Positions 16,552 through 25,644 are shown, numbered from the stretch's first letter. The stretch: DNA of 54,108 nt from Fluviicola sp. (GCA_002734065.2 NVXU02000053.1:1-54108), one strand, 5' to 3'. The notes: generated by a model not told the origin, from the letters alone. Program-made: numbers and translations.

Positions 16552-18336
16552 ATGACAGATAAGACTTTACAAAAAACAAATTATGGCGCTTTAACCACTT
16601 TAACCACTGTTTTTTTCTTTTGGGGCTTCATTGCCGCGGGAAATAGTGTGTTTATTCCGTTTTGTAAAAGTTATTTCAACTTGGATCAATTTCAAAGTCA
16701 ATTAATAGACTTTGCATTTTACGGAGCATACTACCTTGGTGCGCTGGGCTTATTCATTTTCGGAACTTCGTCTGGCAAAGACTTGGTTGGTTCTTGGGGA
16801 TACAAAAGAAGCATTGTTTACGGATTGCTGTTCTCAGCATTGGGGGCAGGAGCAATGATTATTTCTGTTTACCTAAACCTATTCACAGGAATGTTAATCG
16901 GACTGTTTATCGTTGCTTTAGGATTTTCTTTGCAACAGACGTCAGCTAATCCTTTTATGATTTCTTTAGGAGATGAATCAACAGGAGCAAGTAGAATTAA
17001 CCTTGGTGGCGGCATCAATAGTTTAGGCACAACCATTGGTCCTTTGATTGTTTCATTGGCTCTTTTTGGAACAACAGCGTCGTTAACTGATGAAATGATT
17101 CAGGCATTGAGTTTAACGAAAGTGATTATTCTTTATGCTTGCGTTGGGGCATTGTTTATAGGTGTTGCCGCGTTGTTTGGACTTTCTAAGAAGGTTCCAG
17201 ATGGAAAAACGGAAACCGAATCAAGAGAAAAAGAAAAGGTTACAAAAGCATCTCGTTTGTTACTCATTGTTACAGGATTACTTATTATTTGTTTTGCTCC
17301 TGTTTTTAATAGTTATAATTCCATTGAAGCGAAACAAGTTGAGCAAAACGAAAAAGAAATCGCGATTTTAGAGGAGTCGCTCTTAAGTGGTCAAAAAGAA
17401 ATCGATAATTCTACCTCTCAAACTAAAAAAGTACAACTCGATGTTCAAAAAGAAGTTGATGATCTCATAGTTCAAACAAAAACAATTAAAAAGCCATTGG
17501 AAATGTATCGAATGATGTGGTTAAGTGGTGGACTACTTGTAATTATAATAGGCTTACTATATAGTTACTTCAAAGGAGCAAAAGAAAAAACTGGATGGGG
17601 AGCGATGAAATATCCACAGCTTTCTTTGGGGATGCTTGCCATTTTCATTTACGTTGGAGTTGAGGTTGCGATTGGCTCGAACTTAGCCGAATTACTAAAA
17701 CAACCTGATTTTGGAGGTTATGAAAGTTCGCAAACTGCACCTTTTATTGCTATGTTTTGGGGCAGTTTAATGATTGGTCGTTGGACGGGAGCAATCAGTG
17801 CTTTCAACTTACAAGACAGGACAAAGAAAATTTTGAGGTTTATTGTCCCTCTGATTGCTTTTGGTTTAGTATTGCTCGCTTCCAAACTTGCTGGTTATGA
17901 AATTGCTCCATTTTACTGGTACATTGTCTGTGTTCTTGTTCAAATTGCGGCATTCTACATTTCTCAAGATAAACCTGCAAAAACGTTGGCTATTTATGGA
18001 ACACTTGGTGTTGTTGCGATGTTAATTGGCCTAGCAACTACAGGCCTGGTTGCCGTTTATGCGTTTTTAAGCGCAGGTCTTTTCTGTTCTATTATGTGGC
18101 CTTGTATTTTTTCGCTTTCTCTTGCAGGGCTAGGAAAATATCAAACGCAAGGTTCTGCCTTTTTGGTAATGATGATTTTAGGAGGAGCAATCATACCTCC
18201 TTTACAAGGAAAACTTTCTGATGTGATTGGTATCCAGCCTTCCTTTATCGTTGGTGCGGTTTGTTTTGCCTACCTTGCATTCTTTGCCTGGTTTGTTGGG
18301 AAAACGCTAAAAAAACAAGGAATCGATTTTGAATAA
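16552..18336 (+). CDS. FHS-family (FucP-like) sugar MFS transporter with inserted coiled coil
   Basis: 594 residues, clearly longer than the ~430 of usual FucP/GlcP-type permeases. N-terminal half: FFFWGFIAAGNSVFIPF, then YFGAYYLGAL-like and LGFSLQQTSANPF with RINLGGGINSLGT, typical of fucose/glucose-galactose:H+ symporters. Between the halves there is an extra helix (about 233-250), a charged heptad-like segment (about 252-315, rich in E, K, Q) and another membrane helix (about 322-340). The C-terminal half continues with SQTAPFIAMFWGSLMIGRWTGA. It should import a hexose across the inner membrane. The next gene starts inside its last codons (8-base overlap). Confidence 0.88.
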   Translation: MTDKTLQKTNYGALTTLTTVFFFWGFIAAGNSVFIPFCKSYFNLDQFQSQLIDFAFYGAYYLGALGLFIFGTSSGKDLVGSWGYKRSIVYGLLFSALGAGAMIISVYLNLFTGMLIGLFIVALGFSLQQTSANPFMISLGDESTGASRINLGGGINSLGTTIGPLIVSLALFGTTASLTDEMIQALSLTKVIILYACVGALFIGVAALFGLSKKVPDGKTETESREKEKVTKASRLLLIVTGLLIICFAPVFNSYNSIEAKQVEQNEKEIAILEESLLSGQKEIDNSTSQTKKVQLDVQKEVDDLIVQTKTIKKPLEMYRMMWLSGGLLVIIIGLLYSYFKGAKEKTGWGAMKYPQLSLGMLAIFIYVGVEVAIGSNLAELLKQPDFGGYESSQTAPFIAMFWGSLMIGRWTGAISAFNLQDRTKKILRFIVPLIAFGLVLLASKLAGYEIAPFYWYIVCVLVQIAAFYISQDKPAKTLAIYGTLGVVAMLIGLATTGLVAVYAFLSAGLFCSIMWPCIFSLSLAGLGKYQTQGSAFLVMMILGGAIIPPLQGKLSDVIGIQPSFIVGAVCFAYLAFFAWFVGKTLKKQGIDFE

Positions 18337-20086
18337 ACCGTTTCAAATAGCGCTCCAGTTTATAAAAATCATTGGTGCTGAATTGGGCATCATATTGCTT
18401 TTTTTAGTTGTCATTGATAATTACATTGGAGAAACGGAAGAACATATTGGTTTTGCTGATGGAATGGGCTATTTCGAATACTTACCCTCCACTTTTATAA
18501 GGCATGACATTAATAGAAAGGATTTTAAATTAGAAGAGAATCCTTCTGTCTATGCAAACGTTCAAACGGTTGGTGTGTATAATTATTACAACGATTACAC
18601 CGTAAACAAGTACCCCTGCGGAACCGCAATTTTGCAAAGCCCTTTTTTCTTTTACACTTATTTTACCACAAAAAGAGACGGCACTGCACATGATGGCTAT
18701 CAAGTTTCCTTTCAGAAAACGATTCTCTTTTCAACCTTATTTTACCTTTTCTTGGGACTTTTCTTTCTAAAGAAAATCTTATTGCTATATCAAATAAACA
18801 AAGCAACTATTGTTTTTAGCCAGTTGCTTATCGTGCTTGCAACACCTATCAGTCACTACGCGCACATTGAGGCTTCTATGAGTCATGTTTACTCGTTTTT
18901 TGCAATTTCAGTGTTCGTTTATGTCACAATTCTCTACTTTAAAGAGGTAAAATTGAAATATTTCATTCTCATGAGCCTACTATTAGGTCTCATTTTCACT
19001 ATCCGGCAAGTTAATATTCTCGTTGTTCTCTCTTTACCCTTCCTTGCAGGTTCTTTTTCAAGTCTAAAAACCGGTTTTTTACACGTTTTTCAGAATCCAA
19101 AATGGCTACTTTTAGGAATCGTTGCGTTTTTTAGTATTGTATCGGTTCAACTTCTATTCTGGCATCTTCAAACTGGAGAATTGATTGTTTATTCCTATCA
19201 GAATGAAGGTTTTAATTTTTTCCGCCCAGAATTTTTAAACATTCTGTTTAGTTACAAAAAAGGATTATTTTTGTACACGCCAGTTCTATTCTTTAGCGTT
19301 ATTGGAGTCATCTATTTATTTGTTCAAAAAAAAACATGGTTGGCATTGACTTGGTTATTTTTCTTTATCGTAATAACTTATGTTTTTTCTTCGTGGCACG
19401 CATGGTGGTATGGAGGTAGCTTTGGGTCAAGGCCCTTTATTGATTTTTACGCGCTTTTCTTTATCACTTTTGCACTGCTTTTAAAAGAAGTTAAGCTTTT
19501 TGGAAAAGTAATAATCATTGTTGTTTCCGTACTCTTTCTTTTTGTAAATATTATTCAATCCTACCAGTACAAAGAATACATTCTGCATTCCGTAACAATG
19601 GATAAGGAGAAATACTGGACTGTCTTTTTAAAAACAGAACAGCGATTTAATGGTCTAATTTGGAAAGAATATATTGACGAGGCAGCCTTTAAAGTGAACG
19701 GAGAAGTGAATATTGGTGATTTATCGATTGAAAAAGACCAAAATGAAGTTTTCTTATCTTTTGAAGCGTCTAAAATTCCAAACTTTGAAACTGTGTCAAT
19801 TGTTCAAATAGAATTAGAAAATGATTTCAAAGACGAGAATGATAGTCGAATTTTGGTAAGTATTGATGACTCATCGTCTAATTACTTTTGGCACGAACGA
19901 TCTGTTTTGCATTATTATCAAGAGAGTCTAAACAAATGGCATCTGGGCAAATTCAATTACAAATTTACCCCCGTTAATAGTGAAAATAAAATTGTTGTCA
20001 CGATTCTTTTGAGCAAGGCAAACATTGATTTTGAATTAAAAAATGTGAAAATTCGCTTTTTGAGTAAAAAAGTTTCAACTAATTAA
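18329..20086 (+). CDS. multi-pass membrane protein, possible GT-C-type glycosyltransferase
   Basis: 585 residues starting at a TTG that overlaps the end of the transporter gene by 8 bases; no ATG is available nearby, and coupling explains the start. About ten hydrophobic segments lie between residues 10 and 410, then a soluble ~150-residue C-terminal domain of beta type. An early loop with DGMGYFEYLPS and the general layout (long periplasmic loop after helix 1, Tyr/Asp-rich) resemble lipid-linked-sugar GT-C glycosyltransferases such as the ArnT/PMT group, but I cannot place the catalytic Asp pair with certainty. It probably acts at the inner membrane on envelope glycans. Its stop codon region overlaps the convergent gene by 8 bases. 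Confidence 0.6.
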   Translation: MNKPFQIALQFIKIIGAELGIILLFLVVIDNYIGETEEHIGFADGMGYFEYLPSTFIRHDINRKDFKLEENPSVYANVQTVGVYNYYNDYTVNKYPCGTAILQSPFFFYTYFTTKRDGTAHDGYQVSFQKTILFSTLFYLFLGLFFLKKILLLYQINKATIVFSQLLIVLATPISHYAHIEASMSHVYSFFAISVFVYVTILYFKEVKLKYFILMSLLLGLIFTIRQVNILVVLSLPFLAGSFSSLKTGFLHVFQNPKWLLLGIVAFFSIVSVQLLFWHLQTGELIVYSYQNEGFNFFRPEFLNILFSYKKGLFLYTPVLFFSVIGVIYLFVQKKTWLALTWLFFFIVITYVFSSWHAWWYGGSFGSRPFIDFYALFFITFALLLKEVKLFGKVIIIVVSVLFLFVNIIQSYQYKEYILHSVTMDKEKYWTVFLKTEQRFNGLIWKEYIDEAAFKVNGEVNIGDLSIEKDQNEVFLSFEASKIPNFETVSIVQIELENDFKDENDSRILVSIDDSSSNYFWHERSVLHYYQESLNKWHLGKFNYKFTPVNSENKIVVTILLSKANIDFELKNVKIRFLSKKVSTN

Positions 20087-20378
20087 TTCTATCTATCACA
20101 CTAAACTTTAAGCTTAAATTATCCTGAATAACAGTAACTTTTGAACAATGAGAGGGATAATTCATTGTGAAATTGTCTTCCAAAGAAAATTTTTCTGAAC
20201 AAGTAAACATATTTTCACACTCAAATTTGCCTTTTGGAGAATAGCGTGTGATTCGATAATTATTCTCTGCCTTTTCAAAAACAAACCAAGATCCAGCCCC
20301 TTCTCCCGACAACCATTTTGCATGCTCTGGCAATGATTCTGGAAGCTTTGGTTGAAGTAGAATTTTAGGCAATTTCAT
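20079..20378 (-). CDS. uncharacterised 99-aa protein, last gene of the NRDE operon
   Basis: The frame reaches up to 20432, but the Met at 20378 starts the sensible protein (MKLPKILLQPKLPESLPEHAKW). The product is soluble, with SWFVF, YRITRYSPKGKFEC and a Cys-containing end; it looks like a small beta-rich domain. Its start lies 14 bases inside the preceding gene, in another frame. As I remember, in some flavobacteria the two parts occur as one longer protein (DUF6695-type annotation); this is unverified. It could be a naturally split gene, or the result of a frameshift near 20370. It overlaps the convergent membrane-protein gene by 8 bases. Confidence 0.55.
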   Translation of the reverse strand: MKLPKILLQPKLPESLPEHAKWLSGEGAGSWFVFEKAENNYRITRYSPKGKFECENMFTCSEKFSLEDNFTMNYPSHCSKVTVIQDNLSLKFSVIDRIN

Positions 20379-21000
20379 AAGCTGTATTTGCCTCGGCAAC
20401 TTGAGTTTCTGATGCACAAACATACTCACCAACTTGTTTCACGTTCCACATTGGAGAGGGAGTTAGCATCCATGGAAGTCGTAAAGTAACTTTAAGTTGC
20501 CTCTCGAGTGTTCCTTTTAGTGCGACATCTCTCACAAATCGCGAACAATTGGTGCCGGATTTAATAAAAGGACCGTAAGGAATATAGTCTTGCTCTTGAA
20601 ATGATTGAATATGACTCTTACAGACATCAAAATCTACGGGTGTTGTTCCAGCTCTCAACAATCCATCACCATGACAGGACTTGTTGTTGTTCAATTCATC
20701 AAATAATTGTTCCAGAATTGGAGTTCCGTTTTCTGTAAATTCAACTTTGGTATTCACCAACAAATCATGATCCGTGTTAACTCCTCTAACGCGCCCATGT
20801 CCAAAGGGAGAATGATACCTGCCAAAGTCGTAGTAAAAACAATCTCCAGATGAGTTAACTAGGACAACTGCGGCGTGTCCCACTTGATAATATCCGTTGG
20901 TTCCAAAACCAATCGGTTGAATAACCTTATCGTACCATGCCCCAGCTTGTTTGCAAAGCGTATCGGGCCAGGCAATTATTACAGCAAAACCTTGTTCCAT
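20365..21000 (-). CDS. uncharacterised protein with Cys/His motifs, 211 aa
   Basis: Not firmly recognised. No signal peptide; a cytosolic protein is likely. Visible conserved-looking motifs: AWPDTLCKQAGAWYD (about 10-24), GHAAVVLVN (about 42-50), FYYDFGRYHSPFGHGRVRG, TDHDLL, and near the C-terminus YGPFIKSGTNCSRFVRD. A His in GHAAVVL, later acidic residues and a Cys in GTNCSRFV resemble the His/Cys arrangement of NlpC/P60 or LRAT-like papain-fold hydrolases (inference from pattern only). It overlaps the NRDE gene upstream by 22 bases and the 99-aa gene downstream by 14 bases, so all are translated from one message. Possibly a DUF6695-type protein. Confidence 0.6.
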   Translation of the reverse strand: MEQGFAVIIAWPDTLCKQAGAWYDKVIQPIGFGTNGYYQVGHAAVVLVNSSGDCFYYDFGRYHSPFGHGRVRGVNTDHDLLVNTKVEFTENGTPILEQLFDELNNNKSCHGDGLLRAGTTPVDFDVCKSHIQSFQEQDYIPYGPFIKSGTNCSRFVRDVALKGTLERQLKVTLRLPWMLTPSPMWNVKQVGEYVCASETQVAEANTAYEIA

Positions 21001-21698
21001 TCTTTTTCTACTATTGTTTGTGTTTCTGCTATTAAGTCGTTGTAAATCATCATTCCTTTCAAATTTGACAAAATTAATTGCGTAACACTAACCGTTTCTA
21101 TCCCTCCTCTATCGTTAAGAATGTAGCCATTGCTCTCTTTCGGAGAGCTATGTAGGTGATAAATACTCTTTGCAGAATGTTCAGAACTCGAAGACATAAA
21201 GTTGAAAAACTGTTCTTTTCTTGCTGTTTTAACATCCGAAGAATAAAGCGTTGCAGATGCCCAAAAATGAGGTTCATTGACATTCAAATCAGAAATATGC
21301 CTCTGATTTCCATCCCAAACCAAGAGATTCAACTTGTCCGATACCGAATTGTAAATAATCAAGGTGAATGGTTCAATGTTATCCAGGTCAATCTCTTTTA
21401 GAAATTTTTCGGTAGAATCTGCTCGAAAAACATCCAATAAAATTTGACCTCTGCTTCTTCTATAATTTCCTTTCCACTCGTGTAGTTTAAAACCACCATT
21501 CAGCAGACAGCAGAAGATTCCATTGTCTCCCAAAGCAATCCATGTCCCTCCAGCAATTTCATCTTTTGGAAAAGTCACGCTTTCTTGCCCTATAAGGTAT
21601 GTTTTTGGATGCAAGGTCGCACGATGTGTCTTTTCATCTCGGTTAGAAGTTAATATAACCTCTCCGTTTTTAGATTTTACAAATGTTACTGTGCACAT
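20979..21698 (-). CDS. NRDE (TANGO2-like) family protein
   Basis: 239 residues starting MCTVTFVK with Cys2 at the N-terminus, followed by LTSNRDEK (about 17-24), the NRDE motif that names the family, then the conserved GGTWIALGDNGIFCCLLNGG (about 50-69) and RSRGQILLD. The family belongs to the N-terminal nucleophile-like proteins; the N-terminal Cys would be exposed after Met removal. Its eukaryotic relative TANGO2 is linked to Golgi/mitochondrial lipid and haem handling; the bacterial role is not established. The gene overlaps the DinB-like gene upstream by 13 bases and the 211-aa gene downstream by 22 bases. Confidence 0.88.
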   Translation of the reverse strand: MCTVTFVKSKNGEVILTSNRDEKTHRATLHPKTYLIGQESVTFPKDEIAGGTWIALGDNGIFCCLLNGGFKLHEWKGNYRRSRGQILLDVFRADSTEKFLKEIDLDNIEPFTLIIYNSVSDKLNLLVWDGNQRHISDLNVNEPHFWASATLYSSDVKTARKEQFFNFMSSSSEHSAKSIYHLHSSPKESNGYILNDRGGIETVSVTQLILSNLKGMMIYNDLIAETQTIVEKEWNKVLL

Positions 21699-22195
21699 GC
21701 CTGGTTCCTATGTCTAATGGTTGATGGAGCAACACCAAAATCTTTGTCTAATTTTATATTCTGACGCAAAAATCCGTTTTTTAAGATGGCCAAGTGGTGA
21801 ATTGTGTGATCCATTCCATAAGCTAATTCTCTCAACAAAGAAGTTGGCATCTCAGCTGATTTACTTTCATGATCCGCATAACATGCTTTCAAAATTAAAG
21901 TTTTGTCACTTTCACAAGTTGATAAAAATTGAATGCTTTCGTGAATTTTGTCAATGGCTGTTTGTGTGCTCATCTCAATCGTCAAGTCTCTTTTTCTATC
22001 ATCGTAATTGACTTCTCCAGAGGCAGTACCAACTTGAATTGCTTGATAAAACTCGATGACATGTCGAATATGCTGTCCGATTGTTGCCCCAGAAAGAATC
22101 TCCATAGATTCTGTGAACTGTTGGTCACTTATTCCTTGTAAAACATCCTCAATGCTTTGAAGTAACTCGGTATTTAATAACGCTGTGGTTTTCAT
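21686..22195 (-). CDS. DinB/YfiT-like four-helix-bundle protein
   Basis: 169 residues, mostly helical and soluble. Seen: IGQHIRHVIEFYQAI (about 40-54) and, near 130, GMDHTIHHLAIL; the three histidines spaced over helices 2 and 4 are the metal site of the DinB/YfiT superfamily (putative thiol transferases or metal-dependent hydrolases; substrate unknown). It is the first gene of the four-gene overlapping minus-strand unit and ends 13 bases inside the NRDE gene. The superfamily call is good; a functional role together with NRDE is not known. The divergent neighbour at 22324 is 128 bases away. Confidence 0.82.
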   Translation of the reverse strand: MKTTALLNTELLQSIEDVLQGISDQQFTESMEILSGATIGQHIRHVIEFYQAIQVGTASGEVNYDDRKRDLTIEMSTQTAIDKIHESIQFLSTCESDKTLILKACYADHESKSAEMPTSLLRELAYGMDHTIHHLAILKNGFLRQNIKLDKDFGVAPSTIRHRNQACAQ

Positions 22196-22323
22196 TGATG
22201 CTGTTTTAGTTTGGTCGTATTTAGTTTTAATTGCTTACAAGGTAGGTATTGAAACTTGATTTCGCTGTTAAAAACTATTGTTTTTTGAAAAGGCGTAAAA
22301 AATAAACAAGTACATTTACTCCT

Positions 22324-22842
22324 ATGGATGAACGAACGACAACAATGAGAAAAAATAAACGAGTAATTATTCTTCTCGTTGTCATAATAATTGGCGCTTA
22401 TTCTTTTTACATCACTTATGATATTATTATAACCTTTAGATTCATGTTCAGAAACTTGAGTGCTCACCTCTCGGAGGCACCAATTGTCATAGGGGTTCTA
22501 GCTACCTATGTTTCAATATCGAGTGTGCCATCAGCAATCATGAACTACAATTTAATCAATTATAAAAAAACATACCTTACAGGTGAACTAATAGATGACT
22601 CCTTAATGGATGGCGAGAAAAACAGTAACCTTAACGTGAATAGTTTCTTTTTATTCAGTTACATTTCGTTTGGTATTGCAATTGTTTTATTTGGTTTAAC
22701 GGCTTTAACATATAGACTTATTGATATTTCACATGGATCGCCTGTTCGTCTAATTTCTATTATCATAATTGCTTTCGTGTGTATTTTAGGCACAATTTTT
22801 ATCATTGATTATACTCGATTAAAACGAATCATAAAACATTAA
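22324..22842 (+). CDS. small integral membrane protein, 172 aa
   Basis: Not recognised. Four hydrophobic segments (about 14-34, 51-68, 106-127, 141-160) separated by short charged loops; inner-membrane location predicted. A Met at codon 8 is an alternative start (MRKNKRVIILLVV). The loop after the second helix has SAIMNYNLINYKK. Downstream, 25 bases after the stop, a 52-aa single-span membrane protein is encoded in the same direction, and a terminator for the facing recA follows; the two genes probably form one small operon. Function unknown. Confidence 0.6.
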   Translation: MDERTTTMRKNKRVIILLVVIIIGAYSFYITYDIIITFRFMFRNLSAHLSEAPIVIGVLATYVSISSVPSAIMNYNLINYKKTYLTGELIDDSLMDGEKNSNLNVNSFFLFSYISFGIAIVLFGLTALTYRLIDISHGSPVRLISIIIIAFVCILGTIFIIDYTRLKRIIKH

Positions 22843-22867
22843 CTAATTTTATCAAACTTAGATAAAA

Positions 22868-23026
22868 ATGAGACCAATAGATGATACAAATACTCAGCCG
22901 AAATCATCATTCCTTTCTAAAATCATTACGTTCACAATTATTATAGTCCTTATAGCAGTTACTACATTTATTCTGTTTATACTATTCTGGTTTTTTGGTG
23001 ATTCCGCTGTTAACATATTTACATAA
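22868..23026 (+). CDS. 52-aa single-span membrane protein
   Basis: ATG at 22868, TAA at 23024-23026. The product has a polar N-terminus (MRPIDDTNTQPKSS), one long hydrophobic segment (about 19-43) and a short tail. It starts 25 bases after the previous gene, so it is probably co-transcribed with it. No family recognised; small size limits confidence. Confidence 0.4.
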   Translation: MRPIDDTNTQPKSSFLSKIITFTIIIVLIAVTTFILFILFWFFGDSAVNIFT

Positions 23027-23040
23027 CAGATACAACCTAA

Positions 23041-23068
23041 AAACGGCGCCTCCTAAAAAGCGCCGTTT
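23041..23068. terminator. bidirectional stem-loop terminator after recA
   Basis: Perfect 9-bp stem AAACGGCGC / GCGCCGTTT with a 10-base loop. On the minus strand the stem runs into a U-run (TTTTT), so it is a good recA terminator; on the plus strand it can also serve the small membrane-protein operon. Confidence 0.8.
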
Positions 23069-23090
23069 CATCTACGATATGCAGTTTGTC

Positions 23091-24119
23091 TTAAGCTTCC
23101 AGTTCAACCTCAACCTTCGGATTAAGAGCTTCTTTAATTTTTGCTTCTAGCTCTTCCATTAACTCAGGGTTGTCTTTGATGATTACTTTCACAGCATCTC
23201 TCCCCTGACCCAGTCTTGTTTCTCCGTAAGAAAACCAAGAACCACTTTTATTAATGATGTTCATTTCCACACCGAGGTCTAAAATTTCACCTACTTTAGA
23301 AATCCCTAATCCATACATGATGTCGAATTCTGCTCTTCTAAACGGTGGTGCCACTTTGTTTTTCACAACCTTCACGCGTGTTCTGTTTCCAATTACTTCG
23401 TCTCCATCTTTAATCTGAGAAGATCTTCTGATGTCTATCCTCACCGATGAATAAAACTTCAATGCATTACCTCCTGTTGTCGTTTCCGGGTTTCCGAACA
23501 TTACACCAATTTTTTCTCTCAACTGGTTAATAAAGATACAACATGTGTTGGCCTTGCTAATTGATCCTGTTAACTTACGCAATGCTTTCGACATTAAACG
23601 CGCTTGCAATCCCATTTGAGAATCGCCCATTTCGCCTTCTATCTCCGCTTTTGGTGTTAATGCAGCAACAGAATCGATTACCACGATGTCAATAGCACCA
23701 GAGCGAATAAGATTGTCCGCAATTTCTAGTGCTTGTTCTCCATTGTCAGGTTGAGAAATAATTAGATTTTCAATGTCAACACCCAGTTTTTCTGCGTAAA
23801 ATTGATCAAATGCGTGTTCTGCATCGATAAATGCTGCGATACCTCCCGCTTTTTGACATTCTGCTATTGCGTGAATTGCCAAAGTTGTTTTTCCCGAAGA
23901 TTCTGGCCCATAAATTTCAACGACTCTCCCTTTTGGAAGTCCATTTACACCCAATGCTAAATCAAGTGTTAAAGATCCTGTTGAAATCACATCGATTGCT
24001 TCGTTTGGAGTGTCTCCTAATTTCATAACGGTTCCTTTACCGTAAGTCTTGTCCAACTTATCCATTGTAAGTTGCAAAGCTTTTAACTTTTCTGCGTTTA
24101 CTTCTTTTTTTTCTGCCAT
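23091..24119 (-). CDS. recA: recombinase RecA
   Basis: 342 residues, full length. ATP-dependent DNA strand exchange and SOS co-protease. Seen: GTVMKLGD and ISTGSLTLD in the N-terminal region, the Walker A motif GPESSGKTT (about 70-78), [11 protein letters not shown], the Walker B region [13 protein letters not shown], loop L1 ([19 protein letters not shown]), [20 protein letters not shown] (loop L2) and [10 protein letters not shown]. The C-terminal tail ends acidic (KVEVELEA). The gene is monocistronic, ends in the hairpin at 23041-23068, and shows no LexA-type box that I could recognise upstream. Confidence 0.98.
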   Translation of the reverse strand: MAEKKEVNAEKLKALQLTMDKLDKTYGKGTVMKLGDTPNEAIDVISTGSLTLDLALGVNGLPKGRVVEIYGPESSGKTTLAIHAIAECQKAGGIAAFIDAEHAFDQFYAEKLGVDIENLIISQPDNGEQALEIADNLIRSGAIDIVVIDSVAALTPKAEIEGEMGDSQMGLQARLMSKALRKLTGSISKANTCCIFINQLREKIGVMFGNPETTTGGNALKFYSSVRIDIRRSSQIKDGDEVIGNRTRVKVVKNKVAPPFRRAEFDIMYGLGISKVGEILDLGVEMNIINKSGSWFSYGETRLGQGRDAVKVIIKDNPELMEELEAKIKEALNPKVEVELEA

Positions 24120-24254
24120 ATCGTTTTGTTTTTTGTTTGCAAACTTGGTTTATATTTTATGAATGTCTGCCGCTTGCATTATCAAACATTCAATTTCCGT
24201 AATTGTTTCTACAAATATGCTGTTACAAGTACGTAATCTATTTACGTTGTAAAA

Positions 24255-24719
24255 TTATTTGTGATAAATTTCCAATATTTCTCGGGTGTGATCCTTCGTT
24301 TTTGGTTTCTCAATAATTCCAATGATAGTATGTGATTCATCCAAAATGAAGGTTGTTCTATGGATGCCATCATAAATTTTTCCCATAAATTTCTTTTCTC
24401 CCCAAACTCCAAACAAATTGAGTAGTTCTTTTTCTGTGTCTGCTAACAAAGTAAAGGGTAAATCGAATTTTGCAATGAATTTTTGGTGCTTTACCTCATC
24501 GTCTGCGCTAACACCTAAGATAACAATATCTTCTTTGAGAATATTCTCATAGTTGTCACGAATATTACACGCCTGCACCGTACAACCCGGTGTATTGTCT
24601 TTTGGGTAGAAGTAAATCACCACTTTCTTACCTTCGTAATCTGACAAATTTACCTTTTTGCCGTCCTGATCTACCGAAGTAAAAGTTGGAGCTTGGTCAC
24701 CAATTTTTAAATGTTTCAT
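24255..24719 (-). CDS. bcp: thioredoxin-dependent thiol peroxidase (Bcp/PrxQ)
   Basis: 154 residues, full length. It reduces hydrogen peroxide and organic hydroperoxides using thioredoxin. Seen: the peroxidatic Cys46 in DNTPGCTVQAC with the resolving Cys51 five residues later, the arrangement of atypical two-Cys PrxQ enzymes, preceded by VVIYFYPK, and the later GVWGEKKFMGK...RTTFILDE segment. Cytosolic. It has its own promoter (24762-24791) and lies upstream of recA on the same strand, 135 bases away. Confidence 0.95.
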   Translation of the reverse strand: MKHLKIGDQAPTFTSVDQDGKKVNLSDYEGKKVVIYFYPKDNTPGCTVQACNIRDNYENILKEDIVILGVSADDEVKHQKFIAKFDLPFTLLADTEKELLNLFGVWGEKKFMGKIYDGIHRTTFILDESHTIIGIIEKPKTKDHTREILEIYHK

Positions 24720-24761
24720 AGTTTTGATTGAATTTTAATCATTTTTTGACTAATTCTTAAT

Positions 24762-24791
24762 CAAAGATACGTTCAATTCTTTAATGTGCAA
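24762..24791 (-). promoter_or_regulatory. bcp promoter
   Basis: Minus strand: TTG (24791-24789), 19-base spacer, TATCTTTG (24769-24762), both matching the Bacteroidota consensus, 42 bases before the start codon. Confidence 0.55.
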
Positions 24792-24837
24792 GTTTTTTGG
24801 ATATTTTTTTCATAAGATGTCCAATGCTTTATATTAG

Positions 24838-24880
24838 AACACTGATGACGCAGATTCTTATGATTTACGCTGAGCACTCG
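24838..24880. repeat. degenerate dispersed-repeat remnant
   Basis: The stretch around ctgatgacgcagattctt and tgatttacgctga resembles a repeat fragment I recall seeing scattered between bacterial genes; there is one copy here and no coding content. Recognition is from memory only. Confidence 0.25.
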
Positions 24881-24984
24881 TGAATGCGTGATATGATCTA
24901 CATGCAAACAGTCCAAAGCTCTGTGGCTTTCGGTGTAAAAAGTGGGGCTTCTTATACTCTAGAGCTCCAATGCTCGAGCCTTAC

Positions 24985-25644
24985 TTACTTTATTTCAATT
25001 TTCTCTCCCAAAAACTTCGGACTTACACCAAAAATCATATCCAACACAGCCTTTGCTCGGGCAAAAAACTCTCTGATTTGGGTTTTAACTCCGTATAATT
25101 TAGAGACTTTATTAGCGTTAAACCCAACGGCTTCAATACCACTCTTCTCGGCAATGTAAATTGCTCTCTCATTGTGAAATTGTTGCGAAATAATACACAG
25201 TTTCGTTTGTCCAAATACTTTCTTTGCTCGAACTACAGAATCTAACGTTCTAAAGCCCGCATAGTCAAGAAATATTTTTTTTGCGGGGATTCCCCTTACA
25301 ATTAGGTCTTCTTTCATGGTTGTTGGCTCGTCATAATTTTTGGTGCCGTTATCTCCACTAATTAACACGAATTTTATTTTCCCTGCATTAAACAAATCAA
25401 CCGTTGCGTTAATTCTATTCTGATAATATTGATTAATATTTCCTCTTGCCGTGTATTTAGAAGTACCAAGCAACAAGCCTGTTCTCATTTTTGGAATTTC
25501 TTTAATCGAATTATAGCAAAATTTTGACCGCTTTTCTACAATAGAATTAGAAACGAAAGCAAAAATCATTGTCAACACAAAAAACAAGACCCCAAGTTTG
25601 AACAGTTTCTTAAAACTAATTTTAGCTATGACTTTTTTTAACAT
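24985..25644 (-). CDS. SanA/YdcF-like DUF218 envelope protein
   Basis: 219 residues. One N-terminal membrane helix (about 14-34), then a soluble DUF218 domain facing the periplasm. Seen: GLLLGTSKYT (about 55-64), the NQYYQNRINATVDLFNAGK stretch, LISGDNG, the MKEDLIVRGIPAKKIFLDYAGFRT region and ISQQFHNERA near 155, all typical of SanA (vancomycin high-temperature exclusion protein), a membrane-barrier factor. The exact activity is unknown. It lies downstream of the M1 aminopeptidase on the same strand, separated by a 250-base spacer with hairpins. Confidence 0.85.
   Translation of the reverse strand: MLKKVIAKISFKKLFKLGVLFFVLTMIFAFVSNSIVEKRSKFCYNSIKEIPKMRTGLLLGTSKYTARGNINQYYQNRINATVDLFNAGKIKFVLISGDNGTKNYDEPTTMKEDLIVRGIPAKKIFLDYAGFRTLDSVVRAKKVFGQTKLCIISQQFHNERAIYIAEKSGIEAVGFNANKVSKLYGVKTQIREFFARAKAVLDMIFGVSPKFLGEKIEIK

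Noticed and set aside
24884-25159. 91-codon plus-strand frame
   Set aside because: Shadow of the SanA-like gene on the other strand.
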